In this document: positions 33,235 through 42,081 of the stretch, piece after piece | Layout: each line of letters begins with the position of its first letter | Numbering within the stretch: the stretch's first letter is position 1 | Source of the DNA: Sphingobacteriales bacterium 50-39 | GTDB taxonomy: Bacteria > Bacteroidota > Bacteroidia > Chitinophagales > Chitinophagaceae | Reading direction: 5' to 3' | Assembly (NCBI GenBank): GCA_001898505.1 | Contig: MKTZ01000026.1 | Location: 1 to 64,000, forward strand | Length of the DNA stretch: 64,000 nucleotides | The notes under the pieces: generated by a model | What the model was told of the DNA's origin: nothing | Database searches by the model: none | Seen by the model: only the letters and a program-made list of their open reading frames with translations | Made by a program: the position numbers and the translations under genes

Positions 33235-34755
33235 AATAGAAATCCCTTTTGGGCCGGCCAGATGGAGAAAGGCCTTCCCCAGGTGATCGATCAGGTCAGA
33301 GGGCAGCATGCTCTCCTGGGATATATATTCCGCGGCCAGATCACCGGCCAGCCCATGCAGATATACTCCCAACAAAGCCGCCTCGTTGGACGAATACCCC
33401 TGAGAGAGCAGGGCCGTAAGTATTCCTGTCAGGGCATCCCCGCTTCCTCCCTTGGCCATGCCGGGATTGCCGGTGGAATTGAAGTATCCCCTTCCCCCGG
33501 GCATCGCAATAAAAGTATAATGCCCTTTCAGCACAATGATGCACTGATGATCCCGGGCCTTTTCAATTGCCAGCCGCAGCCGGGCAAAATCGTCTTCGCT
33601 CTTGCCAAACATCCGCTCGAACTCTTTGGGATGCGGCGTAAGAATAGAGTAGGGGGGCAGGAGGAAACGAAGGGAAGGGCTCGAGGCTATCATATTGAGC
33701 CCATCGGCATCCATCACGATAGGTTTTTTATAATTTCGGAGGATCATCTCCAACAGCGTCCTGGTACGATTGTCTGTACCAAGTCCCGGTCCGATGCCGA
33801 CGACGGCATATCCGGACAGATCGCCCTGGAACTGTGTGTTGATCTTTTCATCGGTATCCGTCAATATCATCGCCTCGGGCAATGCTGTCTGAAGGATTCC
33901 GTATCCGCAGATGGGTACATGGCAGGTGAGCAGCCCCGCCCCCGCACGCAGACAGGCGCGACCAGCCAGTAACGCAGCACCCATTTTTCCATAGCTGCCG
34001 GCCACTATCAGCGAATGACCGAAATTACCCTTATGCGCAAACTGTTGTCTGGGCCGGAAAATAGCCCGTATCATTTCCTCGTTTACCAATTCATGCTCGC
34101 TGGTCCCGCTTTTCAAATAATCTTCATGCAGCCCTATATCCAGAATATGCACCTGGCCAACGACTGTTTCATTCTCCGGAACAAGGAATGCCAGCTTGTA
34201 ACATTGAAAGCTGAGGGTATGGGCCGCTTTTATGACGGTGTTGCCTTTAGAGGACCTGTCCACAAAAAGTCCGCTGGGGATATCTATCGCAATGATCTCA
34301 TTCCCGGACCGGTTCATATGCTCCACCACCTGTTCCGTTACTCCTTCCAGCTGGCGGTTCAGTCCCGTACCCAGCAGGGCATCTATCAGTATATCGCCTT
34401 CCGGCACGGGCTGCAGATTTTCCTGCCCCTGGATGAATCGGACCTCGACGGAGGTAGCATGAAGCCTGGCCAGATTGGCCTGAAAATCATCCGTGCCCAT
34501 GTGACCGAATTCCAGGATATGCACACTGACAGGGCAGTCCTGCATGGACAGCATACGGGCCAGCGCCAGGCCGTCCCCGCCATTATTGCCTTTACCGCAG
34601 TATATGGAGAAGCTGCAGTCAAGATACCCCTGCCGCTCCAGCCAGACAAAACAGCTTTCGGCAGCCCGTTCCATCAAGTCGATAGAAGCTATCGGTTCTT
34701 TTTCAATGGTGAATTGATCCCAGGCGCGTATTTGTTCGGCAGACAAGATTTCCAT
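33229..34755 (-). CDS. nnr: Bifunctional NAD(P)H-hydrate epimerase / ADP-dependent dehydratase
   Basis: A 508-residue two-domain repair enzyme. The N-terminal YjeF_N half (about 1-210) has the epimerase motifs FSIYCGKGNNGGDGLALAR and DILIDALLGTGLNR. The C-terminal kinase-like half (about 230-505) has GNFGHSLIVAGSYGKMGAALLAGRA, VGIGPGLG, VMDADGLN, LTPHPKEFERMFG and NPGMAKGGSGDALTGILTALL. Together they epimerise and dehydrate damaged NADHX and NADPHX in the cytosol. All key glycine and aspartate motifs are present and the length is normal. It is probably a single gene; the tRNA-Pro promoter overlaps its last bases. Confidence 0.95.
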   Translation of the reverse strand: MEILSAEQIRAWDQFTIEKEPIASIDLMERAAESCFVWLERQGYLDCSFSIYCGKGNNGGDGLALARMLSMQDCPVSVHILEFGHMGTDDFQANLARLHATSVEVRFIQGQENLQPVPEGDILIDALLGTGLNRQLEGVTEQVVEHMNRSGNEIIAIDIPSGLFVDRSSKGNTVIKAAHTLSFQCYKLAFLVPENETVVGQVHILDIGLHEDYLKSGTSEHELVNEEMIRAIFRPRQQFAHKGNFGHSLIVAGSYGKMGAALLAGRACLRAGAGLLTCHVPICGYGILQTALPEAMILTDTDEKINTQFQGDLSGYAVVGIGPGLGTDNRTRTLLEMILRNYKKPIVMDADGLNMIASSPSLRFLLPPYSILTPHPKEFERMFGKSEDDFARLRLAIEKARDHQCIIVLKGHYTFIAMPGGRGYFNSTGNPGMAKGGSGDALTGILTALLSQGYSSNEAALLGVYLHGLAGDLAAEYISQESMLPSDLIDHLGKAFLHLAGPKGISIL

Positions 34756-34797
34756 GCCGGAATTTACTCAATTTGAGTGAAATATACGTAGGGAGGA

Positions 34798-36156
34798 TCA
34801 GCGGGCGGCTGTCGTCGCTGTCTTATGCTTATGAATCCGGCGGCGGACCGTGGCTCTTTTAGATACGGTACGCTTATGAACAACAGGTGGCGGGGCCGGC
34901 TTTGCGACCTCTGCAGCGTCTCCGGCCGAAGCCGTGGCACCTGAAGGGTCTGTTGGGTCCTCTTCATCAAAGTTCGTCCGTCCCTGCCGGTAGTCCCCAA
35001 AGAGATCTACCAGTGCCTTGGAGGAATATATCCGTTTGTAGTCATTGTTGCAAAGAGCAATGATCGTGGCATCTTCATCCAGCATGCGAATAAATACGGT
35101 GCGATTGCCATGCCACCATCCATTGTGATAAATAAGCTTTTTGCCGTTTGGTATCAGCAACATACGCCATCCCAGGCCATAGTTTCGCTGACCAGGCTTT
35201 TCAAAGCTGTAGCCTGCATATGCGCTGTCCAGTACGTTCTTGTTGAAGAGCTGACCATCACGCAAAGCCTGATCCCACTTGTACAGGTCGCGGACGGTGC
35301 TGAAAATGTTCTTATCCCCGTACACCAAGTCCAGGAACTCAAAACGGAACTTCCTGCCCGTCTGATAATAGGATTGCATTGCCGTAGCCGAATCTGCCAG
35401 CGTGAAGACATAGGTATCCTGCATCTTCAGCGGCTGGAAGAAGGTCCTGGAAAGATAATCGGGGTAGGAGAGTCCCGAGGCCTTTTCTATGATCAGGGCC
35501 AGTAGGGCATAGTTGGTGTTGGAATATTCAAAATGTTTGCCCGCGGGTCTGCCTCTTGTCTCGCGTGGATGGGCGATGATATATTGCAGCACGTCGGCGT
35601 TGGTAAGAAGCTTATGCTTGTCCCAGCCGCTACGATCCATGAAATGAACATAGTTGCGCAGGCCGCTGCGATGACTTAACAGCATCTGAATGGTAGTGGC
35701 GCTGTCCGGAAATCCTGTCAGGTATTTGGCAACAGGGTCGTGTATATCCAGTTTGCCGTCCTCCCATAATTTCAACGTGGCCATGGCGGTAAATGTCTTG
35801 GATACTGAAGCAAGATGAAAGGCCGTATGTTCATCCAGGGAGTCCTTCCTTTTCTCGGGGTATTTGAACCCTTTGTATCTCTCGTATAAAATGGCACCCT
35901 TTTTAGCAACAAGGACACTCCCATTGAATCTTCCTGAAGTGATCGAATCAAAAAAATGACCAGCAATGGATGAATAATGATGAAGTTCCACTTCTGTCAT
36001 CGCCGGAGTAGTACTATTTGCAGGGGCCAGCGTGTCTTTGGCCGGCACTGCAGATGGCTGCGCGGCTTGACCACAGGATGCCAACAGGGTCGCGGATATT
36101 ACTAGATAACCAATCACTTTCAACAAGAATAATATTTTTGGGTTAGAAAACGGCAA
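34798..36156 (-). CDS. Serine hydrolase of the beta-lactamase/PBP4* family (lipoprotein)
   Basis: About 442-452 residues. A lipobox (TLLASCGQ) marks it as a lipoprotein. The class C beta-lactamase fold motifs are present: SVSK (SxxK nucleophile, LASVSKTFTAMATL), YSN (EYSNTNYALLA) and HNGWWHG in place of the KTG/HxG box. A basic, Pro/Ala/Lys-rich tail (about 400-452, PAPPPVVHKRTVSKRATVRR) follows the domain. Only TTG or GTG starts exist. The TTG at 36156 coincides with a TAATTTTG -7 element, so a start near 36126 (signal peptide MLKVIGYLVIS) may be the true one. Such enzymes act on D-amino-acid peptides or esters in the cell envelope; the substrate is unknown. Confidence 0.8.
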   Translation of the reverse strand: MPFSNPKILFLLKVIGYLVISATLLASCGQAAQPSAVPAKDTLAPANSTTPAMTEVELHHYSSIAGHFFDSITSGRFNGSVLVAKKGAILYERYKGFKYPEKRKDSLDEHTAFHLASVSKTFTAMATLKLWEDGKLDIHDPVAKYLTGFPDSATTIQMLLSHRSGLRNYVHFMDRSGWDKHKLLTNADVLQYIIAHPRETRGRPAGKHFEYSNTNYALLALIIEKASGLSYPDYLSRTFFQPLKMQDTYVFTLADSATAMQSYYQTGRKFRFEFLDLVYGDKNIFSTVRDLYKWDQALRDGQLFNKNVLDSAYAGYSFEKPGQRNYGLGWRMLLIPNGKKLIYHNGWWHGNRTVFIRMLDEDATIIALCNNDYKRIYSSKALVDLFGDYRQGRTNFDEEDPTDPSGATASAGDAAEVAKPAPPPVVHKRTVSKRATVRRRIHKHKTATTAAR

Positions 36157-36225
36157 AATTAAAATAATCCGGTGTTACTTTGCATCTCCAATTCGGAAAA
36201 CTAACGTAAAAAGAAGGGCAAAATT

Positions 36226-37464
36226 ATGGTAGATAAAAAATCTACAAGTTATCCCAAAGAAAAGATTAACATACTTTTCTTAGAAAACATAAGTGATACT
36301 GCTGTAAAGTTTTTTAAAGATGCAGGCTATGCCTCCGTACGCAAGCTGGGAGGGGCTTTGTCAGAAGAGCAGCTGATGAATGAAGTGAAAGATGTGCATC
36401 TTCTGGGTATTCGTTCAAAGTCTCAGATCACGCCTAAAGTGCTGGAGGCTGCCAAGAAGCTGCAGGCCATCGGCTGCTTTTGCATTGGGGTCAACCAGGT
36501 GGACCTGAAATCCGCTAAAAACCATGGCGTGACGGTATTCAACGCACCCTACTCCAATACCCGAAGTGTCGCCGAACTGGTCATTGGTCTGGCTGTCATG
36601 CTGATCCGTCGTATACCTGATAAAAGCAAGGCGGCACATGACGGAATTTGGCTAAAAGAAGCTAAAGGGAGTTATGAATTGCGAGGTAAAACATTGGGGA
36701 TCATAGGGTATGGAAATATCGGCACCCAGGTGAGCATTTTAGCGGAAGCCATGGGTATGAAGGTGATCTTCTATGACACGGTGACCAAATTGCCCTTGGG
36801 TAATGCTGTGGCTAAGAAGACCCTTAAAGAAGTGGTCAGCCAAGCCGATATTATAACCCTGCACGTGCCTGAGACAGCGCAGACCAAGAATATGATCAAT
36901 AAGAACGTCATCAAGCAGTTCAAGAAGGGTAGCATCCTGCTGAACTATGCCAGAGGTGAGGTCGTAGACCTGGAAGGGCTGGCCAAGGCCATTCAGGAGG
37001 GTCTGATCTCCGGGGCTGCCGTAGACGTATATCCCTGGGAACCAGAGAAGAATGGGGACAAATTTCAAACTCCACTTCAACACCTGCCCAATGTGATCCT
37101 GACCCCTCATATCGGCGGCTCGACAGAAGAAGCCCAGGAAAATATAGGCGTGGATGTCAGCAATAAGCTTTTCCAATATTTGGAGACTGGGATGACCATC
37201 GGCAGCCATACAGTACCGCCGCTGAGCCTGCCACATCAGGAAGGCACGCATCGTATCCTGCATATCCATAAAAATGTACCGGGGGTGCTGTCGGAGATCA
37301 ATACCACACTGTCCAAACACAACATCAATGTCCTTGGTCAGTATTTGAAGACTAATGAGGAAATAGGTTATGTAGTGCTGGATGTCGACAAAAAGCTGTC
37401 TAAACAGGCCCTGGAACTGCTGAAGGCCGTAAAGCAGACCATAAAAACAAGGCTCCTTTACTGA
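36226..37464 (+). CDS. serA: D-3-phosphoglycerate dehydrogenase
   Basis: A 412-residue enzyme of the first step of serine biosynthesis (3-phosphoglycerate to 3-phosphohydroxypyruvate, NAD-dependent). Visible: substrate-domain start INILFLENISDTAVKFF, the nucleotide loop LGIIGYGNIGTQVSILAEAMG, and catalytic Arg, Glu and His in NYARGEVVDLEGL, YPWEPE and LTPHIGGSTEEAQENIG. A C-terminal ACT domain (HKNVPGVLSEINTTLSKHNINVLGQYL) matches the E. coli-type enzyme that is inhibited by serine. The size equals the E. coli form. It is divergent from the serine hydrolase gene, with the promoters in the 69-base gap. Confidence 0.95.
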   Translation: MVDKKSTSYPKEKINILFLENISDTAVKFFKDAGYASVRKLGGALSEEQLMNEVKDVHLLGIRSKSQITPKVLEAAKKLQAIGCFCIGVNQVDLKSAKNHGVTVFNAPYSNTRSVAELVIGLAVMLIRRIPDKSKAAHDGIWLKEAKGSYELRGKTLGIIGYGNIGTQVSILAEAMGMKVIFYDTVTKLPLGNAVAKKTLKEVVSQADIITLHVPETAQTKNMINKNVIKQFKKGSILLNYARGEVVDLEGLAKAIQEGLISGAAVDVYPWEPEKNGDKFQTPLQHLPNVILTPHIGGSTEEAQENIGVDVSNKLFQYLETGMTIGSHTVPPLSLPHQEGTHRILHIHKNVPGVLSEINTTLSKHNINVLGQYLKTNEEIGYVVLDVDKKLSKQALELLKAVKQTIKTRLLY

Positions 37465-37492
37465 CCTGGCTATCATAGTCTTAAAAAGACGG

Positions 37493-37945
37493 TTGTCAAT
37501 TAAATTTGAAGACCCGAATGAGATCGTTCCCAAGCCTACTATCACCTGGGTAGCTAACAGGCTGTTCCGCGAACATTACAGGACCCTGCCCATGCGGCAT
37601 GAGGATTATACGGAAGGGGAGACACTGCGGGTGGGTTATCAATGGAAATACCGGGAGCATTGGAACGGCCTGACCGTAGACGCCGTCGCGGTCCCTGCCA
37701 TCCTGGAGCCTGGGAGCAAAGAGGAGTTTATTACCGAACATTTCTGGGGGTATGCTTCAATGGGGCCCGCCCATTGCGGGGAATATGAAGTAGCGCATCC
37801 CCGCTGGAATATCCACCCGGTGAAGGGCTATGATATCTTATGTGATTTTGGGGGGCTCTATGGAAAGGCGTTTGCCGGATTGAGCAGGCCCGCCTCCGTC
37901 TTTTTGGCAGATGGTTCACCGGTAGGCGTAGCATGTTCCCACTGA
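37493..37945 (+). pseudogene. N-terminally truncated DUF2071 (YqjF-like) gene
   Basis: The frame encodes about 140 residues that match the C-terminal two thirds of DUF2071: EIVPKPTITWVANRLFREHYRTLPM, WKYREHWNGL, EEFITEHFWGY, HPRWNIHPVKGYDI and a RPASVFLADGSPV end. Full members have about 95 more residues before EIVPKP, and these are missing; the frame opens only 28 bases after the serA stop and offers a TTG, not an ATG. The 5' end was deleted. Its tail overlaps the remnant of another gene on the opposite strand. Confidence 0.75.
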
Positions 37946-38191
37946 TCCTCGATGATCAGCCGTAGCTCCGACGCTATTTCGGGATATGTTCAAAACAGCG
38001 GCTCATTACACGACCATGGTATTTTCTGGGTATCTCCACATCCTGTAGGAGGCGGATAGTGTTACGAACAACGGCAACGTGCAGTCCTTTTTTTCCAGGT
38101 GGTCTTTATTGCTACCGATGTATTGTACGATGCGATCGCATTGCTTCTTCGAGTGTTCCACTGCCAATAGCTTTTCCATTGAAAGGGTCAT
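37921..38191 (-). pseudogene. Decayed HEAT-repeat-like gene in three frames
   Basis: Three pieces of one protein are seen in different frames: MEKLLAVEHSKKQCDRIVQYIGSNKD (from 38191 or 38179), then LHVAVVRNTIRLLQDVEIPRK with KYHGRVMSRCFE, then YPEIASELRLIIEDQWEHATP ending near 37921. Intact relatives, as I recall them, are about 170 residues and have roughly 50 residues between pieces one and two and 25 between two and three; both are missing here and both junctions change frame, the first next to an A7 run (38088-38094). The gene cannot be functional. Confidence 0.65.
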
Positions 38192-38247
38192 AATAACTGC
38201 AGTTGGAGAAAATAAAGTTAAGTATTTTGCACTACAATCCTTTACAC

Positions 38248-39237
38248 ATGTCTTACACTCCCGCCCTTCATCGCTATCAATCCATGGAATACCGCCGTTG
38301 TGGCAACAGCGGGCTGAAGCTGCCAGTCGTATCCCTGGGGCTGTGGCATAACTTTGGTGGTGTGGATGTGTTAGAGAACTGCCGCAATATCCTGCACCTG
38401 GCTTTTGACTCCGGCATAACACATTTTGATCTGGCCAACAATTACGGGCCGCCGCCTGGCTCGGCTGAAGAGAATTTTGGACGGATACTACGCCAGGACT
38501 TCCATAGCTACCGTGATCAGATGATCATTTCCACCAAGGCGGGGTATTATATGTGGGAAGGGCCTTACGGGGACTGGGGTTCTAAGAAGTATCTCGTATC
38601 CAGCCTGGACCAGAGCCTGAAGAGAATGGGGCTTGAATATGTAGACATTTTTTATCATCACCGGCCTGACCCTGACACCCCTCTGGAGGAAACGATGGCA
38701 ACGCTGGACCTGGTTGTCAGGCAGGGTAAGGCTTTGTATGTGGGCATATCCAACTATGGCGCGGAAGAAGCGGCCCGGGCCTTTGCGATATTGAAAAAGC
38801 TGGGAACACCCTGTCTTATTCATCAGCCCAAATATTCCATGTTCGAGCGCTGGGTGGAAGGCGGGCTGCTTCAGCTGCTGGAAAAGGAAGGCGTCGGCTG
38901 TATCCCATTTTCTCCCCTGGCGCAGGGACTGCTCACTAACAAGTACCTGAAAGGGATACCCGGGGATTCCCGGGCCCATAAGCCGCATGGCTTTTTGAAA
39001 GAGGAGCAGGTCACTCCGGAGGTGCTGAAGAAGATAGGACAGCTGAATGAAATGGCGATAAAAAGGGATCAGACCCTGGCGCAGATGGCCCTGGCCTGGA
39101 TACTGAGGGACAAACGGATCACTTCCGTACTCATCGGTGTCAGCAAGCCAGAACAGGTAACAGATTCATTACAGAGCTTCCGGAATACCTGGTTCAGCGA
39201 AGAAGAGCTACGTCGTATCGAAGAAATACTGAAATAG
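38248..39237 (+). CDS. Aldo-keto reductase (YghZ/L-glyceraldehyde-3-phosphate reductase type)
   Basis: A 329-residue NADPH-dependent reductase starting MSYTPALHRYQSMEYRRCGNSG. The catalytic tetrad is visible: Asp and Tyr in HFDLANNYGPPPGSAEE, Lys in IISTKAGYYMW and His in VDIFYHHRPDP. The NNYGPPPGSAEENFG and GPYGDWGSKKYL segments are characteristic of the YghZ/Gpr branch, which reduces L-glyceraldehyde 3-phosphate and methylglyoxal. The C-terminal SVLIGVSKPEQVTDSL matches the NADP-phosphate site. The next gene begins 15 bases later, so the two are likely an operon. Confidence 0.9.
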   Translation: MSYTPALHRYQSMEYRRCGNSGLKLPVVSLGLWHNFGGVDVLENCRNILHLAFDSGITHFDLANNYGPPPGSAEENFGRILRQDFHSYRDQMIISTKAGYYMWEGPYGDWGSKKYLVSSLDQSLKRMGLEYVDIFYHHRPDPDTPLEETMATLDLVVRQGKALYVGISNYGAEEAARAFAILKKLGTPCLIHQPKYSMFERWVEGGLLQLLEKEGVGCIPFSPLAQGLLTNKYLKGIPGDSRAHKPHGFLKEEQVTPEVLKKIGQLNEMAIKRDQTLAQMALAWILRDKRITSVLIGVSKPEQVTDSLQSFRNTWFSEEELRRIEEILK

Positions 39238-39252
39238 CGCTCAGAAAAAAAC

Positions 39253-39708
39253 ATGTATATGGAAACAGTAATGAAAGTAGAAAATACCGTACAGATCAAG
39301 GCGTCGGTGGACAGGGTATGGGCCGCGCTAACGGAACCCGAGTGGACAAAAAAATATATGTTCAATTGCGCCGTCGATTCGGACTGGAAGGTGGGAAGCC
39401 CTGTTCTCTGGAAGATGCAACATGAAGGAAAGGAGATCATCCCTGTGAAGGGATTTGTGGAGGAGATCGTCCCAGGCAAGCTGCTGAGATACTCTGTCAT
39501 CGATCCCAATATGGGGATACCCGACATCCCTGAGAACTATCTGCATGTGACCTATGCATTGTCTGAAATGAAAGGCGGGACTGAGCTGAAGGTAGCGCAG
39601 GGCGGATATGAGCATGCGGCCAAAGGCAAAGATCGGTATGAAGAGGCGGTCAAGGCAGGCGGATGGAGCTCTATACTGGCTGTAATCAAGGAGTTATTGG
39701 AGAAATAG
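39253..39708 (+). CDS. SRPBCC (AHSA1/START-like) protein
   Basis: A 151-residue hydrophobic-pocket protein. VENTVQIKASVDRVWAALTEPEWTKKYM is the standard start of AHSA1-like SRPBCC proteins, followed by WKVGSPVLWKM and a long C-terminal helix (AVKAGGWSSILAVIKELLE). Several in-frame ATGs (39253, 39259, 39271) are possible. Function is unspecified, either small-molecule binding or Hsp90-activator-like. It lies directly downstream of the aldo-keto reductase. Confidence 0.85.
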   Translation: MYMETVMKVENTVQIKASVDRVWAALTEPEWTKKYMFNCAVDSDWKVGSPVLWKMQHEGKEIIPVKGFVEEIVPGKLLRYSVIDPNMGIPDIPENYLHVTYALSEMKGGTELKVAQGGYEHAAKGKDRYEEAVKAGGWSSILAVIKELLEK

Positions 39709-39795
39709 GAATTTTTCCCATACGGGGAATCATGTTCTTACGATTGGAAAAAGGAGGCGGGGCTCTGCGCGCCCAATTCATTCACTTTCAACCTA

Positions 39796-39827
39796 TTGAA
39801 TAGTGGCATAAGGGTTGGATACATTTA
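39796..39827 (+). promoter_or_regulatory. Promoter of the secreted-protein gene at 39845
   Basis: TTG (39796-39798) and TACATTTA (39820-39827) are 21 bases apart, one mismatch from the Bacteroidota consensus. The start codon follows 17 bases later. Confidence 0.4.
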
Positions 39828-39844
39828 TTATAAATCATCCCCTT

Positions 39845-40303
39845 ATGAAACAGCTCTACCTCTATCTTGCCTGCCTGCTGCTCAGCCTGGCAGTGCATGC
39901 CGAAAAGGGCCACAGCGCCAAAGCCGACAAGGCTGCCGTAAAAGCAGGTTCCGTTCAATTCAAGTTCAGCAACCTGGCTCGTGCAGAAGCACATAAGGAT
40001 TCCGTGCTGATCATTTTCGACCGTTGCAATCACACGGGCGCCGGTGTCATTTACAAAGTGTTCTCTGTTGGCGGGAACGGGAGTATCGTCATCGAAGGCG
40101 TACCTGAAGGTAAGTATTTCGTGACCATCCAGGGCCTGGGTCTCCACCGCGATCGCATGGAAACTGTTGTAACCGTCAAATCACAGAAGAATCGCGAAAA
40201 GTCCATCAAAATGGAAGATTCAGAAGAGTTCTCCAAAGACAACGTGATCATCCCTTCAACCAAGACCGACCTGGCCTCTTTGTCCATCGTGAAAATGAAG
40301 TAG
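39845..40303 (+). CDS. Small secreted beta-sandwich protein, unrecognised
   Basis: A 152-residue protein starting MKQLYLYLACLLLSLAVHA, a clear signal peptide cleaved near HAEK; an upstream start at 39815 adds ten residues that do not improve it. The mature part alternates beta strands (SVQFKFSNL, DSVLIIFDRC, GVIYKVFSVGGNGSIVIEGVPEGKYFVTIQGLG) in the manner of prealbumin/carboxypeptidase-regulatory folds, then a Lys-rich tail. No family is named with confidence. It is likely periplasmic or surface-exposed and is transcribed alone. Confidence 0.65.
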   Translation: MKQLYLYLACLLLSLAVHAEKGHSAKADKAAVKAGSVQFKFSNLARAEAHKDSVLIIFDRCNHTGAGVIYKVFSVGGNGSIVIEGVPEGKYFVTIQGLGLHRDRMETVVTVKSQKNREKSIKMEDSEEFSKDNVIIPSTKTDLASLSIVKMK

Positions 40304-40315
40304 TTCTTTCTTCCT

Positions 40316-41419
40316 CTATCCGTACTTTCGACAATATCCCCGAAAAAACAGGCTCCCAGCCGTTAGTAAAAAAAGCCCTGAAAATAAGATCAGGTTATCC
40401 GATAGAACGCCGAAGTACAATATCCCGAAGATCCCAAGACTTAGTTTTATAAAATCGCTGCGTTGCAACGAGATGATGAACAGACAGCTGTTCAAAAGCA
40501 ACAAAGTACTATATCCCGCTGATACAAATCCAAGCGCATCCTTGATCCGAATATGATCGGGCATTAGCCTGCAGATGGTAATTATTTCCGGTAGGAATAC
40601 CAGGAGGTAAAGGATCACGTATTGCAGCAGGCGTTTGAATATAGGCACCGGCATGCTACGGTAGAAAAGTAATTTCTCTTCTTCCAACCTGCGTGTTTCA
40701 TATATAAGAGCACCATGTCCGAGCAGCGCCACACTAAAAACCAGAAAGGGCATACGTATATCGTAATCGTCCGGTGTTTGTATTTTCAGCAGCAGATACA
40801 ATATCCCGCAACCAAACAGTTTGATCCCAGCCAGTAGGGCTTTGTGCTGTGTCACCAGGCCTCGCAGCAAAAAGGACCAGTAGGGCATGTGTTTCTTTCG
40901 CGTGGCTTTCCGGTACAGAAGAGGCATGCGGGTCAACCTGCCGGGATAAAATAGCTCGTACCAGTACAGAGCCGCACTGATCAGGCAAATCCATACTATA
41001 AAGCAAATAATAACGAGGGCGACGGACCAGACTGCCTGAATACAGGCTATGGCGACAACTGCCGTAGCATAGAATATGATGGGAAGGAAGAAGATGATCT
41101 GTATTTCCAGCAATAGGCAGAAAGTTCTTATCCTTCCCATAAGAGGCAATACGTACAAAAAGACATGATCAGGGCTTTGCTGGACACCCATGATCCACCG
41201 GATGCATTTTATAGCATACAGCAGCCAGCAAAAAAGTACTAAGATCAATAGAGCAGGTGTGTGGAGAATGCCAAGGATAATAGCATAGTGATAAGCCAGC
41301 TGCTGGGATGGCGCGATGATCCCAAAAAAGAACAGGAAAAAGAAAAGAAAAAAGCCTGCATTTTGCCGGTAATATTGCCGTATCAGCGCTTTCCATAAAA
41401 CTGAGCGGGGATGGTTCAT
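40316..41419 (-). CDS. ABC exporter permease subunit
   Basis: A 367-residue polytopic inner-membrane protein with about eight to ten hydrophobic segments (e.g. FFLFFFLFFFGIIAPS, PALLILVLFCWLLYAIK, VAIACIQAVWSVALVIICFIVWICLI) and no signal peptide or known motif. Its ATG overlaps the stop of the ATPase gene (ATGA), so it is read as the membrane partner of that ATPase in an ABC-2-like exporter. The substrate is unknown. Its 3' end nearly meets the convergent secreted-protein gene (12-base gap). Confidence 0.7.
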   Translation of the reverse strand: MNHPRSVLWKALIRQYYRQNAGFFLFFFLFFFGIIAPSQQLAYHYAIILGILHTPALLILVLFCWLLYAIKCIRWIMGVQQSPDHVFLYVLPLMGRIRTFCLLLEIQIIFFLPIIFYATAVVAIACIQAVWSVALVIICFIVWICLISAALYWYELFYPGRLTRMPLLYRKATRKKHMPYWSFLLRGLVTQHKALLAGIKLFGCGILYLLLKIQTPDDYDIRMPFLVFSVALLGHGALIYETRRLEEEKLLFYRSMPVPIFKRLLQYVILYLLVFLPEIITICRLMPDHIRIKDALGFVSAGYSTLLLLNSCLFIISLQRSDFIKLSLGIFGILYFGVLSDNLILFSGLFLLTAGSLFFRGYCRKYG

Positions 41420-42051
41420 GCTACAGCCAAAGTTTCGATGGTTTGATCCCGGATAAATATTTTTCTTTCTATGGGAAGGGACGACAGCACTATATCCTGG
41501 TGAGAAGTAAATAAAAAGCTGCGGCCCTGCCCGCGATGATAGCGGATCATTTCATACAGCAGCTGTACACTGGCGATATCGAGGGTAACAAGCGGCTCAT
41601 CCAGTACAATGAGGGAGGGGGCGCCAAGAAAGGCGAGCACCAGAGACAATTTTTTGATCATCCCGTCGGACCAGGAACCGATGCGGGTCGGGATATAAGC
41701 CGCCATGGAGAAGGCCGATATGAGCTGCTCTGCCTGTGAAAAGGGTGCTTTTCTGACGGAAAGATAAAAGGACAGCAGGTCGTTGCCCGTGAGAAAAGCG
41801 GGATACCGGGGTTCAGCATCTGCCCAGCTGACTGCGCGCCGGTAGGCGATGGGATCCCGGCGAAGACTATGTCCTTCCAGACGAATATCGCCTTTGAAGG
41901 AAATGATGCCCGCGATGATGCGCAGCAACGTTGTTTTTCCCGAACCGTTGGGGCCTTGCAGCCAGTAGACACCCCGGTCCAGGCGACTGGAAGGGATAGA
42001 AAGGATCGGCTGTGAGCCGTATGCTTTTTCGAGCTGTATGAATTCGAGCAT
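41416..42051 (-). CDS. ABC transporter ATP-binding protein
   Basis: A 211-residue ATPase with Walker A GPNGSGKTTLLR, the signature WSDGMIKKLSL (a variant of LSGGQ), Walker B SLIVLDEP and the switch His in LFTSHQD. It is short, typical of exporter ATPases that pair with a separate permease; the overlapping downstream gene (ATGA) encodes that permease. It lies 30 bases after purU on the same strand, so it may be partly co-transcribed with it, although no functional link is known. Confidence 0.9.
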   Translation of the reverse strand: MLEFIQLEKAYGSQPILSIPSSRLDRGVYWLQGPNGSGKTTLLRIIAGIISFKGDIRLEGHSLRRDPIAYRRAVSWADAEPRYPAFLTGNDLLSFYLSVRKAPFSQAEQLISAFSMAAYIPTRIGSWSDGMIKKLSLVLAFLGAPSLIVLDEPLVTLDIASVQLLYEMIRYHRGQGRSFLFTSHQDIVLSSLPIERKIFIRDQTIETLAVA

Positions 42052-42081
42052 ATACCGTTAGTAGGCATGCCCGGGAATTAG

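Noticed and set aside
29742-39804. A 15-base identity (AACCTATTGAATAGT) between 29742-29756 and 39790-39804
   Set aside because: A few 15-base repeats are expected by chance in 64 kb. One copy spans a start region and the other a promoter, with no shared flanks.
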